Notes: a model not told the origin generated them from the letters alone. 64,000 bases of DNA from Odobenus rosmarus divergens (GCF_000321225.1 NW_004451890.1:62001-126000); one strand, 5' to 3'. Numbered from the stretch's first letter, positions 11,550 through 23,489 are shown. A program made the numbers and translations.

Positions 11550-12740
11550 CTTGAGAAATGCCACTATCATTTGTTGAACACTCCCAAACTTAAAAGGACA
11601 CGTCCTAATTTTCTTATGCCAGGTGTGTAGACCTAGACCACATCCCCCAAGGTGTATCCTTCTTAGTGACCACCTCCAGGCTCATGGCCCCTCACACATC
11701 CCTTCTTGCCACTGCCTGGAAGGAAAATTGGCCTGAGAACTGGCCTGACTCATGAACCTTCACTGCTGTTCACTGTGAACTGAAGCAGGTCTAAGGGCCC
11801 CTTGTCCTCCGTGCCTTCAAATCCACGTCACAAGTCAGAAAACCCTGGTCCTTCAGTTGTGCATGTCTTCTGTACAAAAAGTGCCTCCTCAAATGCTCAC
11901 AACCCTGTGGTGTGAACTTGTCACCACAGCCTCATGGACTGAGCTACTCTCAATGCCTGAACTCCTTTCCCGTGTGTCCTTGACTCCATTATTTCCCTCA
12001 GCCTCTGTCACCGAGGCAAATGTCTCCACTGACTTCCCAAAGTGACCATGGCAGGGTGTCTGGGGCAAGGACATCTCCAGAACCTTCATTTCTACTTCTC
12101 CACAACTGGTCTTTTCTTTCTTCCTTTCTTCCTCCTAGCTGAGCTCTGAGATCCTAGACCAAGGACTTAAACCATCTCACCACATCTTATGGTGGTTTAG
12201 CACTGAGTCATTTTCCTTGTTATTCTGGCTGAGGATATGGTACCCAGAACTGATTCTGGCACTTCATTTTCCCTTTCCATCCACCCCCTCATCCGTGGCA
12301 CACCTGTTCTGAGAACAGCTCTTGCCTTTATCTTGTGCTCAATTACAGTTCTGTGAACCATATTAGAAAACAATAATTCTATTTTGATCCCACTCCAACT
12401 TTCTCTCCAGCCTTCCTTTTAATTTTACCAAGTTTTTATCATGGCTGGGATGCCTTTGAATGACTGTCCTGTGGTTGGGAGCCTATTTTCTATTGCAGAT
12501 GGCCAGATGGGACCACTGGGTGTTGCTTACCTAGGGCTTCTTTTCTAACCTTCACTTACTTGCTGGGATCTGAGACTATTCAGATCCCTTCTTCCCTCCC
12601 TGCTCATTGCTTGAATAAGCCAGAATTAAAGAAGTAACAGAATGTCTGAGAGTGGTTAGAATTGGACTTCAAGTAAAGATGATTTTGGGTTGGTCATGAG
12701 GTAGCAAACCCACAAGTATCATGGTGTCACAAGCCTAAAG
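11550..12740. other. Unique sequence, with the right copy of the 57-bp repeat
   Basis: Mixed-composition DNA that includes 11726-11782, the partner of 9915-9971. Short overlapping frames on both strands around 11857-12089 do not look like a gene. No transposon consensus recognised. Confidence 0.45.
11726..11782 (+). repeat. Right copy of the 57-bp dispersed direct repeat
   Basis: Differs from 9915-9971 at two positions (gag for ggg, and cact for ctct). The copies lie about 1.8 kb apart in direct orientation with the L2/MIR cluster between them. Confidence 0.9.
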
Positions 12741-12744
12741 AGAT

Positions 12745-12935
12745 ATGTGTTATGATGGTTCTGAGTACAGACCCTGGTGTCACACAGGTCTAGATGTAAA
12801 TCCTGAATCCTTCACTTAAGAGCCATGCAAACATAAACAAGTTTAACCTCTCTGTCCTTCAAATTATCTTTCGATAAAATAAGCACAATTTCAATACAAA
12901 TTTACTACTTATCAGATGGCTATGAGATCTAAAAG
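12745..12935 (+). mobile_element. MIR SINE
   Basis: Diverged but ordered MIR words: 'ctgagtacagaccctggtgt', 'aggtctagatgtaaatcctg', 'aagtttaacctctctgtcct' and 'ataaaataagcacaatt'. It ends just before the 5' region of a long L1. Confidence 0.75.
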
Positions 12936-13409
12936 ACAATGCTGTTAGAGACTTCTGTTTCTGAACAAGATGGAATAACATGGACTGGTTTTACCATACT
13001 GTCTGAAGCAACCAAAGGAGAAAAACAGACAAAATATGTGAAACACTGGTTTTGAGACATTGGACCTCAGGCAACAAAGAAATGTGATCCCTGAGAGGTG
13101 GGAAACAGATGAAGTGAGCACTTCAGTTATACAAGCTTATGGCCTTGAGGAGTTTCTAGTCTGTGACACAGGCAGGGAAATCCAGGCAGAGCCTAGTGAA
13201 CTTCCTAAATTGAAAAAACAGATGAAGAATCCAAGGAGTTCAAAGTGGCTATTGTTTATAAGACAGAGAAGTGGAGAGGAGAGAGTGACACAGAGAGAAC
13301 CCCAGAGGTCTGCAGAGGGTCCCTCTTAAGTATTTAGCAGAGTATTAATTAACACACATGTGTTAAGAAAATACCCCTGGCCAAGAAATAGTCATCTAAA
13401 AGTATTAGA

Positions 13410-13620
13410 GGGGTGCCTGGGTGGCCCAGTCAGTTAAGCGTCCAGCTCTTGATTTTGGCTCAGGTCATGATCTCAGGGTTGTGGGATCAAGTCCTGCATG
13501 GGGCTCCGTGCTCAGAACAGAGTCTGCTTGAGATTCTCTCCCCCTCTCCCTTTGCCCCTCCTCCTGTGCATGCTCTCTCTCTCTCTAAATAAACAAAATC
13601 TTTAAAAATAAATAAATAAG
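13410..13620 (+). mobile_element. CanSINE with a perfect 13-bp target-site duplication
   Basis: Complete element from 'ggggtgcctgggtggccca' to an A-rich, (AAAT)n-like tail. The flank 'taaaagtattaga' is identical at 13397-13409 and 13621-13633. The surrounding L1 resumes cleanly on the right. Confidence 0.96.
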
Positions 13621-14479
13621 TAAAAGTATTAGAATAGTGTTGATTGCCCACACAATGCAGCAAATAGTGCCTGTTCCCACTACCCAGACTGGAAAAACTA
13701 ATAATTAATGAGGCATAGGGTGCATACTCAGGGAGCTCCTGCCTCAGTATTGGAAAATTATTAGTCCTAGACTGAGCACTGACCTGGTCTCACCTAACAC
13801 ATCTTAAAGGTAAGACAGAAAAGGATCAAACTATTTTCAAGTAACTCAGTTCTGCCCGGAAACAAAGCTCAGGATATTTATAGGAATTTAAAAAATACCG
13901 CACCAAACAAAATAAAGTTCACAATGCTTGGAATCTAATACAAGATTACCAGGCATGCAAAGAAATGGGGAAATATGACCTAGAGTGAGGAAAAGAAATC
14001 AATTAAAAATTGTTAAGAATTGACATAGATGATAGAGTTAGATAAGGATAATAAAACAATCATTCAACTGTATTTATATGTTCAAAAGTTAAGTAGGAAC
14101 ATGGAAGGTATACAAAGCATCCAAAATGAACTTTGAACTTCTAGAAATAAAAACCACAATGTCTGATATGAAAAATACACTGGGGGATTAATGGCAGATT
14201 ACACATCGCAGAAGAACAGATTTTTAAGCATGAAGACATAGCAAGTGAAACTACCCGAAGTGAAACACACACAGGAAAAAGGAACTTAAAAATGGAAAAA
14301 GCCTTGGGACAACTTCAAGCATCTTGGTATACATGTGATCAGAATCCCTGAAGAAAAGGAAAGGGGAGTCAAAAACATATTTGGAGACAGAATTGACAAT
14401 TGTTTTTCTAAACTTGATTAAAACTACAAAGTTACAGATCTCAGAAAATCAATAAGGACAAGGTAGACTTGCACAAAGC

Positions 14480-16100
14480 TATCAACCAAGTGGACTGATC
14501 TACCTTTACAGAGCAATCCCATCCAATAACAGCAGAATATATATTCTTTTTATGTGTTAGAACATGGTCAGTTTTTTTTTTAGGGATGGAAGCCTGCCCT
14601 TAAATGCCTACCCTCTGGGTGGGCCTTGCTTACTATTGCAGTTTGTTAAGATGGGCTATATTCTGGGCCAGAAAACAAGTCTCAATAAATTTAAAAGGAT
14701 TCAAGTCCAGCAATATATGTTCTATGACCACAATGGACCAAATAAGGAATCAATAACAGAAAGATACCCAGAAAATCCCTCAAGATTTAGAAACTAAGTA
14801 ATGCACTTCTAAATAACCCATTAGTCAAAGATAAAATCAGAAGAATTCTGAATTGGATAAAAATAAATATGTAATATATTAGAGTTTGTGGGCTGCTCTA
14901 TAGCAGCATTTAGAGAAGAAATTATAGCACTAAACATCTATATTAGGAAAGAACAGTCTAAAATCATATGATCTCACTTTCCGTGTTAAAAAAACTTGGA
15001 AAGAAAGGACAACTAAATCTAAAGTAAAAATAAAGAAAGTAATAAAGATCAAAGCAGAAATCACCAAAATAGAAAACAGTCTGTCTGGAGGTTTTTCAAT
15101 TTTATCAATTTCCAAGAACCAGGCCCCATGCTCAGGAAGCAAAGAGAGAACACTATTTACCAATATCAGAAATGAGAGGTGACCTCACTACAGATATTAA
15201 ATGGATAATAAGGGAACATTGTGAACAACTTTATTCCTATAATTTTGACATTTTAGATGAAATTGACAAATTTCTTGACTAGAACAAACTACCGATGCTC
15301 ATCAAGAAGAAATAGGTAATCTGGATAGCCATATAGCAAAAAAGACATTAAATCTGTAAACATCTTTCTCCAAAGAAAACTGTAGGCTCAGATGGCTTCC
15401 CTGGTGAATTCTCCCCAACACTTAAGGAACAAATAACACTAATTCTACATAAAGTGCTCCAGGAAATTGAAGAAGAGGAAATATTTCTCAATTCATTTTT
15501 TGATACCTTGGTACTAAAACTAGAAAAAGACACAACAGGTAAAACAACAGACAAACAAACAAACAAAAAAACTATAGACTAATATCTTTCATCAACGTAG
15601 ACAAAAAAATTCTAAACAAACTTTCATCAAATCCAATCCAACAATATAAAAAAAGGAGAATAATATTTTGAGCATGTGGGATTTATCCTAGGGAAACAAA
15701 GATGGTTTAACATAGGAAAATCAGTGTAATTCACCATATTATCAAACTAATAAAGAAAAATGATACGATCATCTCAATAAATGCAGAAATATCATGTGAC
15801 AAAATGTAATATCCACTCCTTAAAAATCTCTCAGCACCTAGGAATTGAAGGGGATGTTTTCAACCTGATAAAGGCCATCTACAAAAAACCTACAGCTAAC
15901 ATCATAGTTGATAGTGAAAAGACTCAATACTTTTCCCCTAAAATCAATAACAAGACAAATATGTCTGCTTTCTCCTCTTCTATTTAACATTGGAGATTTG
16001 TCTAGCACAACTAGGAGAAAATAAAAGTAAAAATCAAGAGGATTGGAAAAGATAAAGTAAAACTTTACTTGCAGATGACATACTTGTCTATGTAGAACAT
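14480..16100 (+). pseudogene. LINE-1 ORF2 reverse-transcriptase remnant
   Basis: In-order but frame-broken fragments of L1 ORF2p can be read. A 68-codon open piece at 15781-15987 contains 'LGIEGDVFNLIKAIYKKPTA', the L1 RT motif that is normally close to LGIEGNFLNLIKAIYEKPTA. Further on, 16065-16079 encodes L-L-A-D-D, the catalytic (F/L)ADD signature of RT, followed by I-L-V-Y-V. The intact protein is about 1,275 residues. Here stops and frameshifts abolish it, and a MITE insertion follows immediately at 16104. Function lost. Confidence 0.85.
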
Positions 16101-16103
16101 TTT

Positions 16104-16326
16104 TTTTTTCAATCTCTGCCAGTCATTTTGAGTCTAATAATTTTTTGTTGTGTGGGACTGTCCTATGGGTTGTGGGATGTTTATCGGTAACCCTGGCTTC
16201 TATCCATTAGATGCCCATATCACTGCCTATGCCCCGACCTCAAGGCATGAAAACTCAAAATGTCTCCAGACATTACTGCATGACCCTCAAGGGGTAAAAT
16301 CCACCTCTAGTTAAGAACCACAGATA
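16104..16326 (-). mobile_element. hAT-Charlie-type MITE (MER3/MER20-like), antisense, in L1
   Basis: Reversed words of a familiar approximately 210-bp MITE: 'gttgtgtgggactgtcctat', 'gggatgtttatcggtaaccc', 'tctatccattagatgcc', 'caaaatgtctccagacatta' and a right end of 'ctctagttaagaaccac'. L1 sequence resumes directly after it. The exact family name is from memory and uncertain. Confidence 0.7.
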
Positions 16327-18234
16327 CAGAAAATCTGATGGAATCTACAAAAAAAGCTGCTAGAACTAATAAGTAAGTTTAGCAAGATTGTAGGCTATCA
16401 GATCAAAATACAAAAACCAGTTATATTTTCATGTATTTCAATGTATAAATGGAATTGAAATTAGCTACAGTACCATTTACAATTGTATCAAAAGATATGA
16501 AATACTTAGTGGCAAATCTGATAAAAGATGTGAAAAACCTGTACAATAAAACTATAAAATTTTGTTGAGAGAAGTTAAAGACCTAAATAAATGAAGAGAT
16601 ATACTTTATCACATGTAGAAAGACACAGTAGTGTTAAGATGTCAATGTCCTTAATTTGATTTATAGATTTAGTGCAATCCCAGCAGTCTTTTTTTGTACA
16701 AGTTGATAAGCTGATTTTAAAATTCACTATATATACAAAGAATCTAGACTTGCCAAAATAACTCTGAAAAAGAACAAAGTTGGAAGGCTAACACTACCTG
16801 ATTTCAAAGCAAATAAAGCTATAATGGTCAAGACAGTATGATATTAGTTTAAAGATAGACAAATATATCAATGGAAAATAAAAGAGAATTTATAGATAGA
16901 CCCACACATATCTGGACAACTTGTTTGACATAGGCTAAAAAGCAATTCAGTAATTCAGTAGAGAAAGGATAGTCTTTAACAAATAATGCTGAATAGTGGA
17001 ATATCTATAGAAAAAAAAGAAATTTCAGTCTATACCTTGCATATATAGAAAAGTTAACTCAAATAGATCACAGACTTAAATGTAAAACCTAAACTATATA
17101 ACTTCTAAAAGAAAACAAAAGTTTCAGAGATAATATGCCATAAGGATAAGCTATAAAGGAACATATTGATCAACTGGACTTTATGAAAATTAAAACTTCT
17201 GCTTTTCAAAAGATATGGTGACTAACATAACATAATAAAATTAAAAAAAGAAAAAAAAAGAAAGAAGGAAAGACCTGTTCACATGGTTGGCCCTTGGCTG
17301 GCATCTATGAATTCAGATTTCAAATTTCAAATAAACTACAACAAAAAAAAAGAGAGAATGCAAAGACAAATCAGATTAGGAGAAAATATTTGTAGTGCAT
17401 ATATCTGATAAAGAATATATATGTAGAATATATACATATGTCTAGAATATGCATAGAACTCTTAAGTCTCCATAATAAGACATCAACAAAATTAAAATTT
17501 TTGTTCTTCAAAGTATACCGTCATGAAAGTGAAAAGACAACCCACAAGAAAATTTTTATAAATTATATATTTGACAAAGGACTTTTAAATAGAATACATA
17601 AAGAACACTTACAACTCAATAATTTAAAAAGCCAAATAACTCAGATTAAAATTAGGCAAAGGATTTGATAGACATTTCTCCAGAGAAGATATACAAATGG
17701 CCAACAGGCACGTGAAAAGATGCTTAACATCATTAGCCATCAGAGAAATGCAAATCAAAAGCACAATGAGTTGCCACTTAATAACCACTAAGATGGTTGT
17801 AATAAAAAAGACAGATAATAATAAGTGTCTTTGAGGATGTGGAGTCATCAGAAACCTCACACACTGCTGGTTGGAATGTAAAATGGTATAGATCATTAAA
17901 AAACAGTCTGTCAATTTCTAAAAAAGGGTTGAACATAGAATTACCATATGGCCTAGCAATTCCTCTTTCTGCACACACATACAAATAAAACATAATTGTA
18001 TTAGAAAAACCCAGTCCTCCTTCCTATGTCTCCTTTACTTTTACACAGAATACTTGACTTCTGACACTTCTGGTCACCAAATGTGTGGGGGTTTTCCCCA
18101 CACCAATAAGCAATTCTCCACGACACGAGCTGGGTGTCCTGCAATTTAATTCAATTCTGACTATCTACAGATCCCACAGGTTGAGAGCTCAGTCCCACAA
18201 AACTGCCACCCACTTTAGGTGCCAATCACAAGTA

Positions 18235-18764
18235 CAGCCGACCCTGGAATAACACATTTTTAAATCACGTGGGTCCTCTTGCACACAGATTTTTTTCTTG
18301 ATTAAATACAGTACAACACTTTAAATGTATTTTCTCTTATGATTTTCTTAGTAAAATTTTCTTTTCTCTAGCTTACTTTGTATATACCTATATATAATAC
18401 CTATATATATACCAGTATATAACACCTATAACATAAAAAAAATTGTGTTGATTGTTTATGTTATTGTTAAAGTTTCTGGTCAACTATAGGCTATTAGCAG
18501 TTAAGTTTATGGGGGGCCAAAAGTTATATGCAAAGATAATAATAATAATAATAATTTAAAAAGGGGAGGGTGCATGGGTGGTTCAATCAGTTCAACTTCT
18601 GACTCTTGATCTCAGCTCAGGTTTTGGTCTCAGGGTTGTGAGTTCAAGCCCTGCATTGAGCTCCATGCTGGGCATGGAGCCTACTTAAAAAAAAAGTTAT
18701 ATGCAGATTTTTGACTGTACAAGGGTGAGCACCCCTAACCCCCACGTTATTCAAGGGTCAACTG
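18235..18764 (+). mobile_element. Tigger/pogo-type MITE with TA duplication, nested in the LTR
   Basis: Imperfect terminal inverted repeats: left 'cagccgaccctggaataac' and right 'gttattcaagggtcaactg'. Both are bounded by a TA dinucleotide (18233-18234 and 18765-18766), the TcMar-Tigger target site. Interior words 'tctctagcttactttgta', 'ggctattagcagttaagttt' and 'gatttttgactgtac' agree. It is internally deleted, carries no transposase, and holds a CanSINE insertion. Confidence 0.8.
18560..18691 (+). mobile_element. Truncated CanSINE nested in Tigger
   Basis: Starts 'gggagggtgcatgggtggtt', continues 'gactcttgatctcagctcag' and 'ctcagggttgtgagttcaag', and ends at an A tail without the usual (TC) tract. 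Flanking 'aaaagttatatgca' occurs at 18519-18532 and 18692-18705. Between the left flank and the SINE head there is an extra (AAT)n stretch of about 30 bp. Confidence 0.88.
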
Positions 18765-19985
18765 TAGTAGGTCCCCAAGTTACCTACAACGTCCATCCAA
18801 CTTGGATATAAAACAGAGCTTTCCATGACCTCCTCCCTCTTTGGATTTAATCAGTTTGCTAGAGTGGCTCACAGAACCCAGGGAAATGCTTATTTGTGTT
18901 TACCTGTTTATTACAGGATATGATAAAAGATACAGATGAACAGTCAGATGAAGAGATGCTTAGGGTGAGGTCTGGGAAGGTCCCGAGGACAGGAGCTTCT
19001 GTCCCCATGGAGTGGGGGTTTGTCACCCTCCTGATTTGTGGATGTGTTCACCAACCTGGAAGCTCACCAAATCCCATACTATTAGGATTTCATGGAGGCT
19101 TCCTCACATAGACATGATCAATCATTAGCTTGATTGATCTTCCTACTCTGGAAAATGGGCTGGGTGGGGGATGGGGAAGATTCCAAGTTTCTAATTACGG
19201 CTTGGGTTCTCTAGTGACCAGCCGCCATCCAGTAGCCCACTCAAAATCTCCTTATTAGAACAAAAGATGCTCCTCCTGCTCTTAGCACTTAGGAATTTAC
19301 AAGGGATTTAGGAGATTCAAAAATCTGTGTCAGCGATAAGGCTAAAGACCAAATATTAGAACCAGAGATGCTTCTAGCACTTTGGCATTTAGAAAATTAC
19401 AAAGGTTTCAGAAGCTCTGTGCTAGGAACTGGGGGCAGAGACCAATATATATATTTTTTATGATTTCATGAAAGTCCACACAAAAACTTGTATATAAATA
19501 TTCATAACAGCATTATATATAATAGCCAAAAAATAAAAAAGCCAAATATCTATCAATTGATACATAAATAAATAAATAAAATGTGGCATAACCATATAAT
19601 AGAAAATCATTTGCCAATAAAAATAATAAAGTACTGACACCTGCTACAACATGGATGACCCTTGAAAACATGCTTTGTGAAAGAAACCAGTCACAAAATG
19701 ACACTTATTACATGGCTTACCTTATATGACATATCCATAATAGGCAAATCTGTAGAGACAGAAAGTAGATTAGCGGTTGGTTGTGGGGAAATAGAGGAGG
19801 AAGGAGGGGAGGTGGTGAGTGACTGCTAATGGGCCCGGGGTTTCTTCTGGGGTTGTTGAAAATGCTGAAAGTTGATTATAATGATATTTCAAAAATCTGG
19901 GACTATACCAAAAACCACTGACTTGTACACGTTAAATGGGTGCATTGTTTGGTATATGAATTATATCTCAATAAACCTGCCATTT

Positions 19986-20170
19986 CAAAAAGGATAAACA
20001 TTGAGGGGGAGGGATGGACCCTCCAAAAGGAAGTGGGAGTTTTTTAGGGTGATGGGAATGCTCTGAGTCTTGATCTTGGCAGTGGTTACTGGGACATATA
20101 CGTTTTTTAAACCTCATTGCAATGTATGTAAATGAGTCCACAACAAAGTTGATCTTGTAAAAACTCTCAA
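19986..20170 (+). mobile_element. Short L1 3'-UTR fragment
   Basis: Reads like an L1 3' end: 'agggtgatgggaatgctctg', 'cttgatcttggcagtggtta', then 'cattgcaatgtatgtaaa'. It sits between two other L1 3' ends of the same orientation. Confidence 0.55.
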
Positions 20171-20184
20171 TAATAAGGACAAAA

Positions 20185-20965
20185 CAACCTCATTTTAAAA
20201 ATGGGCAAAATATTTGAACACACGCTCACCAAAGAAGATACACAGATGGCAAATAAGCGTATAAAAACATATTCAACATCATTAGTCATTAGGAAAATGG
20301 AAAGTTAAAACCACAATGATACACCACTACCTGTTAGAATAGCTAAAATTAAAATGATTGACGAGGCATTGGCAAGGATGTGTTGGAACTGGAACTTTCG
20401 TACTGCTGCTGCTAATGTAACATGGTGCAAACACTGTGTAAAAACACTTGGCAGTTTCTTGAACATTCAACATACATCTACCACACGATTGAGCTATTCC
20501 ACTTCTAGGTATTTACCCAACAGAAATGAAAACACATGTCCATACAAAAACTTGTACATTACATAAATGTTTATAAGCAGTTTTATTTGTAGTAGTGCAA
20601 AACTGGAAACAATCCAAATGCTCATTAACAGGTGAATGGATAGATCAATTGTGCTCTGTACTACCCAACAATATCATAGAATCAACCAATGAGTACATGG
20701 CGCATGATTCCATTTATTTGAACACAGTAGGAAATGCAAACAAATCTATAGCAGCAAAAATCAGGTCAGTGGTTGCTTGGGGAGGGGGCTGGGAAGGGGC
20801 AGGAGGGAGGTCACTGGGAAATTTTAGGAGGTAAATGGATATGGTCACAATCTTGATTGTGGTAATAATTTTATTGGTACATGCATATGTCAAATCTTAT
20901 CAAATTGTGTGCTTTAAATATGTGCAGTTTATTGTATGTCAGCTATACCTCAATAAAGCTATAAA
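20185..20965 (+). mobile_element. Second L1 3' end
   Basis: An independent L1 3' segment: 'atgggcaaaatatttgaaca', 'accaaagaagatacacagat', 'aacatcattagtcattagga', 'gctattccacttctaggtat', 'ggtgaatggatagatcaatt', and the end 'cagctatacctcaataaagc'. It repeats the order of motifs found at 17.6-19.9 kb, so it is a separate insertion. Confidence 0.82.
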
Positions 20966-20969
20966 AACA

Positions 20970-23260
20970 AAGATAATCCATTTAAAGTTTCTGGCTTGCA
21001 GTGAAGAGTCTGTTTTCTCTAATTGTCCCTTGGCTCCACACACTGTAATTACAGGCAGGAGAAACCTCCCACCCTGGCCTGAGTAGGATTCCCTATTGGA
21101 ACCCAGCTCTGGCTCTCAGAGTTGCCCATGCCCCTCCCAAAAGACATTTGTTAGAGGAAAGAGGTCAGCAAAGACTTCTCTTTATGCTCTCTAAGAAAGG
21201 CTGGTTTCTTTAGTCCATAACATTTCTGTGCTCACACTAGGCCTTCTTGGTGTCTTGGCTTTAATAATTATTTCTTTATTTTGTGAATTTTCTTATGGCC
21301 ACTAACGCAAGTCAAATAAATCATCCAACCCTACCAAATTAATTCTACCAATATTTTTTCAATACTAAATCTATGTAAGACACATGACAAAGATGTGTAA
21401 GAGCCTATGTCTAAAAGGAACTCATAGCAGAGGAGGGTTTGGGGGCTCACATGAGAACACTAGTGACTTATGGAGAGGCAGAGTAGGGATGGCGTACGGG
21501 GGACCTGCAGATAAACTGACATGGGGGTCACTGAGACTAAAATATCATCTGATCCTCCCTCTTTGAATTTTGTGGCCTTATCCTGACACCCCAGATTCCC
21601 TTTTTCTTCCACTGCCAAGAAGGTCGCAGATCCATCCAACGGAAGAAGGGGAAGTGTTTCCTTGCTATTTGTCTTGCTTTTTGCCTGTGCCTAGAGCGAT
21701 GGAAAGCTTCTGAGCTATCTGATGACTTGGGAAGGTCTGGTGTTTTCTATCTTTGCCTGTACTGCTATCTGCCACTTCCAGAGATGTACTAGCTGAGCTT
21801 GTAGATCTGATTTATGGAGGACTTCTAAAGACAACTTTCAGCTGTGTATTTGTATGCAGCTCTCTGTATGGGCTACTCGACATGCATTCCGATTTAGGGG
21901 GAGAAGCATATGCATCTCAGAAGGAAGCAGATGCTGCATAATCAAGAATAATTTAGAAGGAAAAGAAGGTGAAAAAAGGACAGACCCTATATCCGATGAC
22001 ATCAGAAAGTTTTGTACCCCAACTGTCCTCTTTCTGAGGCTCCTGGGTGCTTTTCAGATCTCAAGCAACTGCACTGGGATCCACAGGCCCCATTCTAACA
22101 GCTTGACGTGCAAGTAGGAAAGCCGCCATAAGAGGTGTGAGCTTTGGGAGTCCCAGGGCCCCCAGGCCCAGCTGCTGCCATGGAAGGCATTGCATTGTTA
22201 TTGGATGTGCTGAATGGGCCCTCAACGAAATTTCCAAATCTACAGCCCAGTTAAATGTGGGACCCATGGTATTTGGCTGAAAAGACAATCTGTGGCTGCG
22301 GATGATGTTTCCTTGGACCTGAGCCTGCTGGTCAAGTCGGGGCAGCAAGTAGTCATAGCGATGGCCACGCGCACAATGAATGGGCTTTCAGATTCAAACA
22401 GATTGAAACCACAGCCTGTTTGTTGCCTCAGAAAGAAGGGCTTAACCTCAGGCAAAATAAAAAATCACAACTTCCAGGTCTTGGAATGACTTGTGTTCAC
22501 CAGTTGTCTACAAAAATTGAGATCTTTGGGTACCACGGTCTCCTTAGTCAGGAGAGGGGGCGGCGCATAAAGTAAATGTCCCTGGAGCACCATGCTGCTC
22601 TTGTCTGGAGGTAGAATGTTTTCCTTGAGTGATGAAGAAAATGTCTCTTTACGGGACTCTGATGGCCCTTTTAGTAGGTCATGCACCTTTGTACACAAGC
22701 AAGCAACAATTATTAAATTATTCTCTTCCAACTCCAAGAATCATGCCAAGATTCATTCCCTGAAATGTCTACCTGAGTGGAAAAGGGGAAATCTCTGTGG
22801 TGTCTTGTAAACCGACATCTTCTCCAGCTTCCCTCGGAGTCTCTAACCCCAGATTTGCCGACAGGTTGCCCTTGCCTCTCTTCCCGTTGTTGCGGCTCAC
22901 CAGTTCTCTTCCAGCCAGAGAAGCCACATAGTGCACCTTCTAGCCTCATCCACCATCACTTATCCTCTTACTTGTCTACTGAATGTGATATGGTCATTTT
23001 CACCTCTGCTGGGAATGCTTTACTTGGGTACTGCCTGAACAGTTGCCCATTTTGGACATACTTCTGTTTTTCCCTTTCATTGAAAATCCAGAGGTATAGA
23101 ACCATGGAAATGGTTAGGTAGTGAGAAGGGAGGGTTGCAGTCCTCTCCAGGCAATGGTGCTCATATTTATCTTCAGTTTTAGTTTGTGTCACTTAATGAA
23201 TGGACTTTAAATTGTCTAGGTTAGTACGTGATACATACTAAGCATTACGCACATGCTTGT
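20970..23260. other. Unique sequence; candidate conserved block at 22.0-22.45 kb
   Basis: No repeat consensus is visible over about 2.3 kb, which is long for this window. Frames of 60-114 codons overlap on both strands (for example 22214-22489 plus, 22777-23121 plus) without a recognisable domain. The part near 22190-22400 is higher in GC, with several CpGs, and looks unlike decayed repeat DNA. Confidence 0.45.
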
Positions 23261-23275
23261 GATCATCATCATCAT

Positions 23276-23473
23276 AAAAAAGATTTTATTTATTTATTTG
23301 AGAGAGAGACAGAGATAGCGACAGAGATAGTAAGAGGGAGCATGAGCAGGGAGGAGGGAGAAGCAAGTTCTGTGCTGAGCAGGGAGCCCGATGCAGGGCT
23401 CGATCCCAGGACCCTGAGATCATGACCTCAGCTGAAGGCAGATGCTTAACCGACTGAGCCATCCAGGCACCCC
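23276..23473 (-). mobile_element. CanSINE, antisense, in a CAT-rich target
   Basis: Reversed element: 'aaaagattttatttatttat' tail, (GA)-rich tract, 'gggctcgatcccaggaccct' (B-box region) and 'cgactgagccatccaggcac' head. It lies between 'atcatcatcatcat' (about 23262-23275) and 'catcatcatc' (about 23478), probably the target-site duplication. Confidence 0.95.
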
Positions 23474-23489
23474 CAACATCATCATCCTT

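Larger units (their letters stand above)
18010..19445 (-). mobile_element. Old ERV-type LTR inserted in the L1, antisense
   Basis: The two parts (18010-18234 and 18767-19445) flank a Tigger element. They read 'ggttgagagctcagtcccac', 'aggtgccaatcacaag', then 'agagtggctcacagaaccca', 'ggatatgataaaagatacag', 'aggtctgggaaggtcccga', 'gtgttcaccaacctggaag' and 'ctctagtgaccagccgccat'. The same family occurs in the opposite orientation at about 56.9 kb. I recognise it as a dispersed LTR-like repeat but cannot name it. No retroviral genes are attached. Confidence 0.6.
12945..19985 (+). mobile_element. Long degraded L1 (L1M class), interrupted several times
   Basis: A 5' region begins near 'gagacttctgtttctgaaca'. 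Next comes an ORF1-like A-rich section, then an ORF2 remnant (about 14480-16100) and the 3' part (16330-18005, then 19450-19985), ending 'ttatatctcaataaacctgc'. Foreign inserts are a CanSINE (13410-13620), a hAT-type MITE (16104-16326), a short unidentified piece (about 17275-17340) and an LTR (18010-19445). Within the 3' UTR a motif like 'aaaattaaaacttctgc' is repeated about 300 bp apart (17190 and 17490), suggesting an internal duplication or a composite of two copies. No reading frame survives intact, so the element is dead. Sub-family is not assigned. Confidence 0.85.

Noticed and set aside
15781..15987. Open 68-codon frame with reverse-transcriptase similarity as a host gene
   Set aside because: It is a fragment of a degraded L1 ORF2 flanked by stops and frameshifts and by other L1 sequence on both sides.
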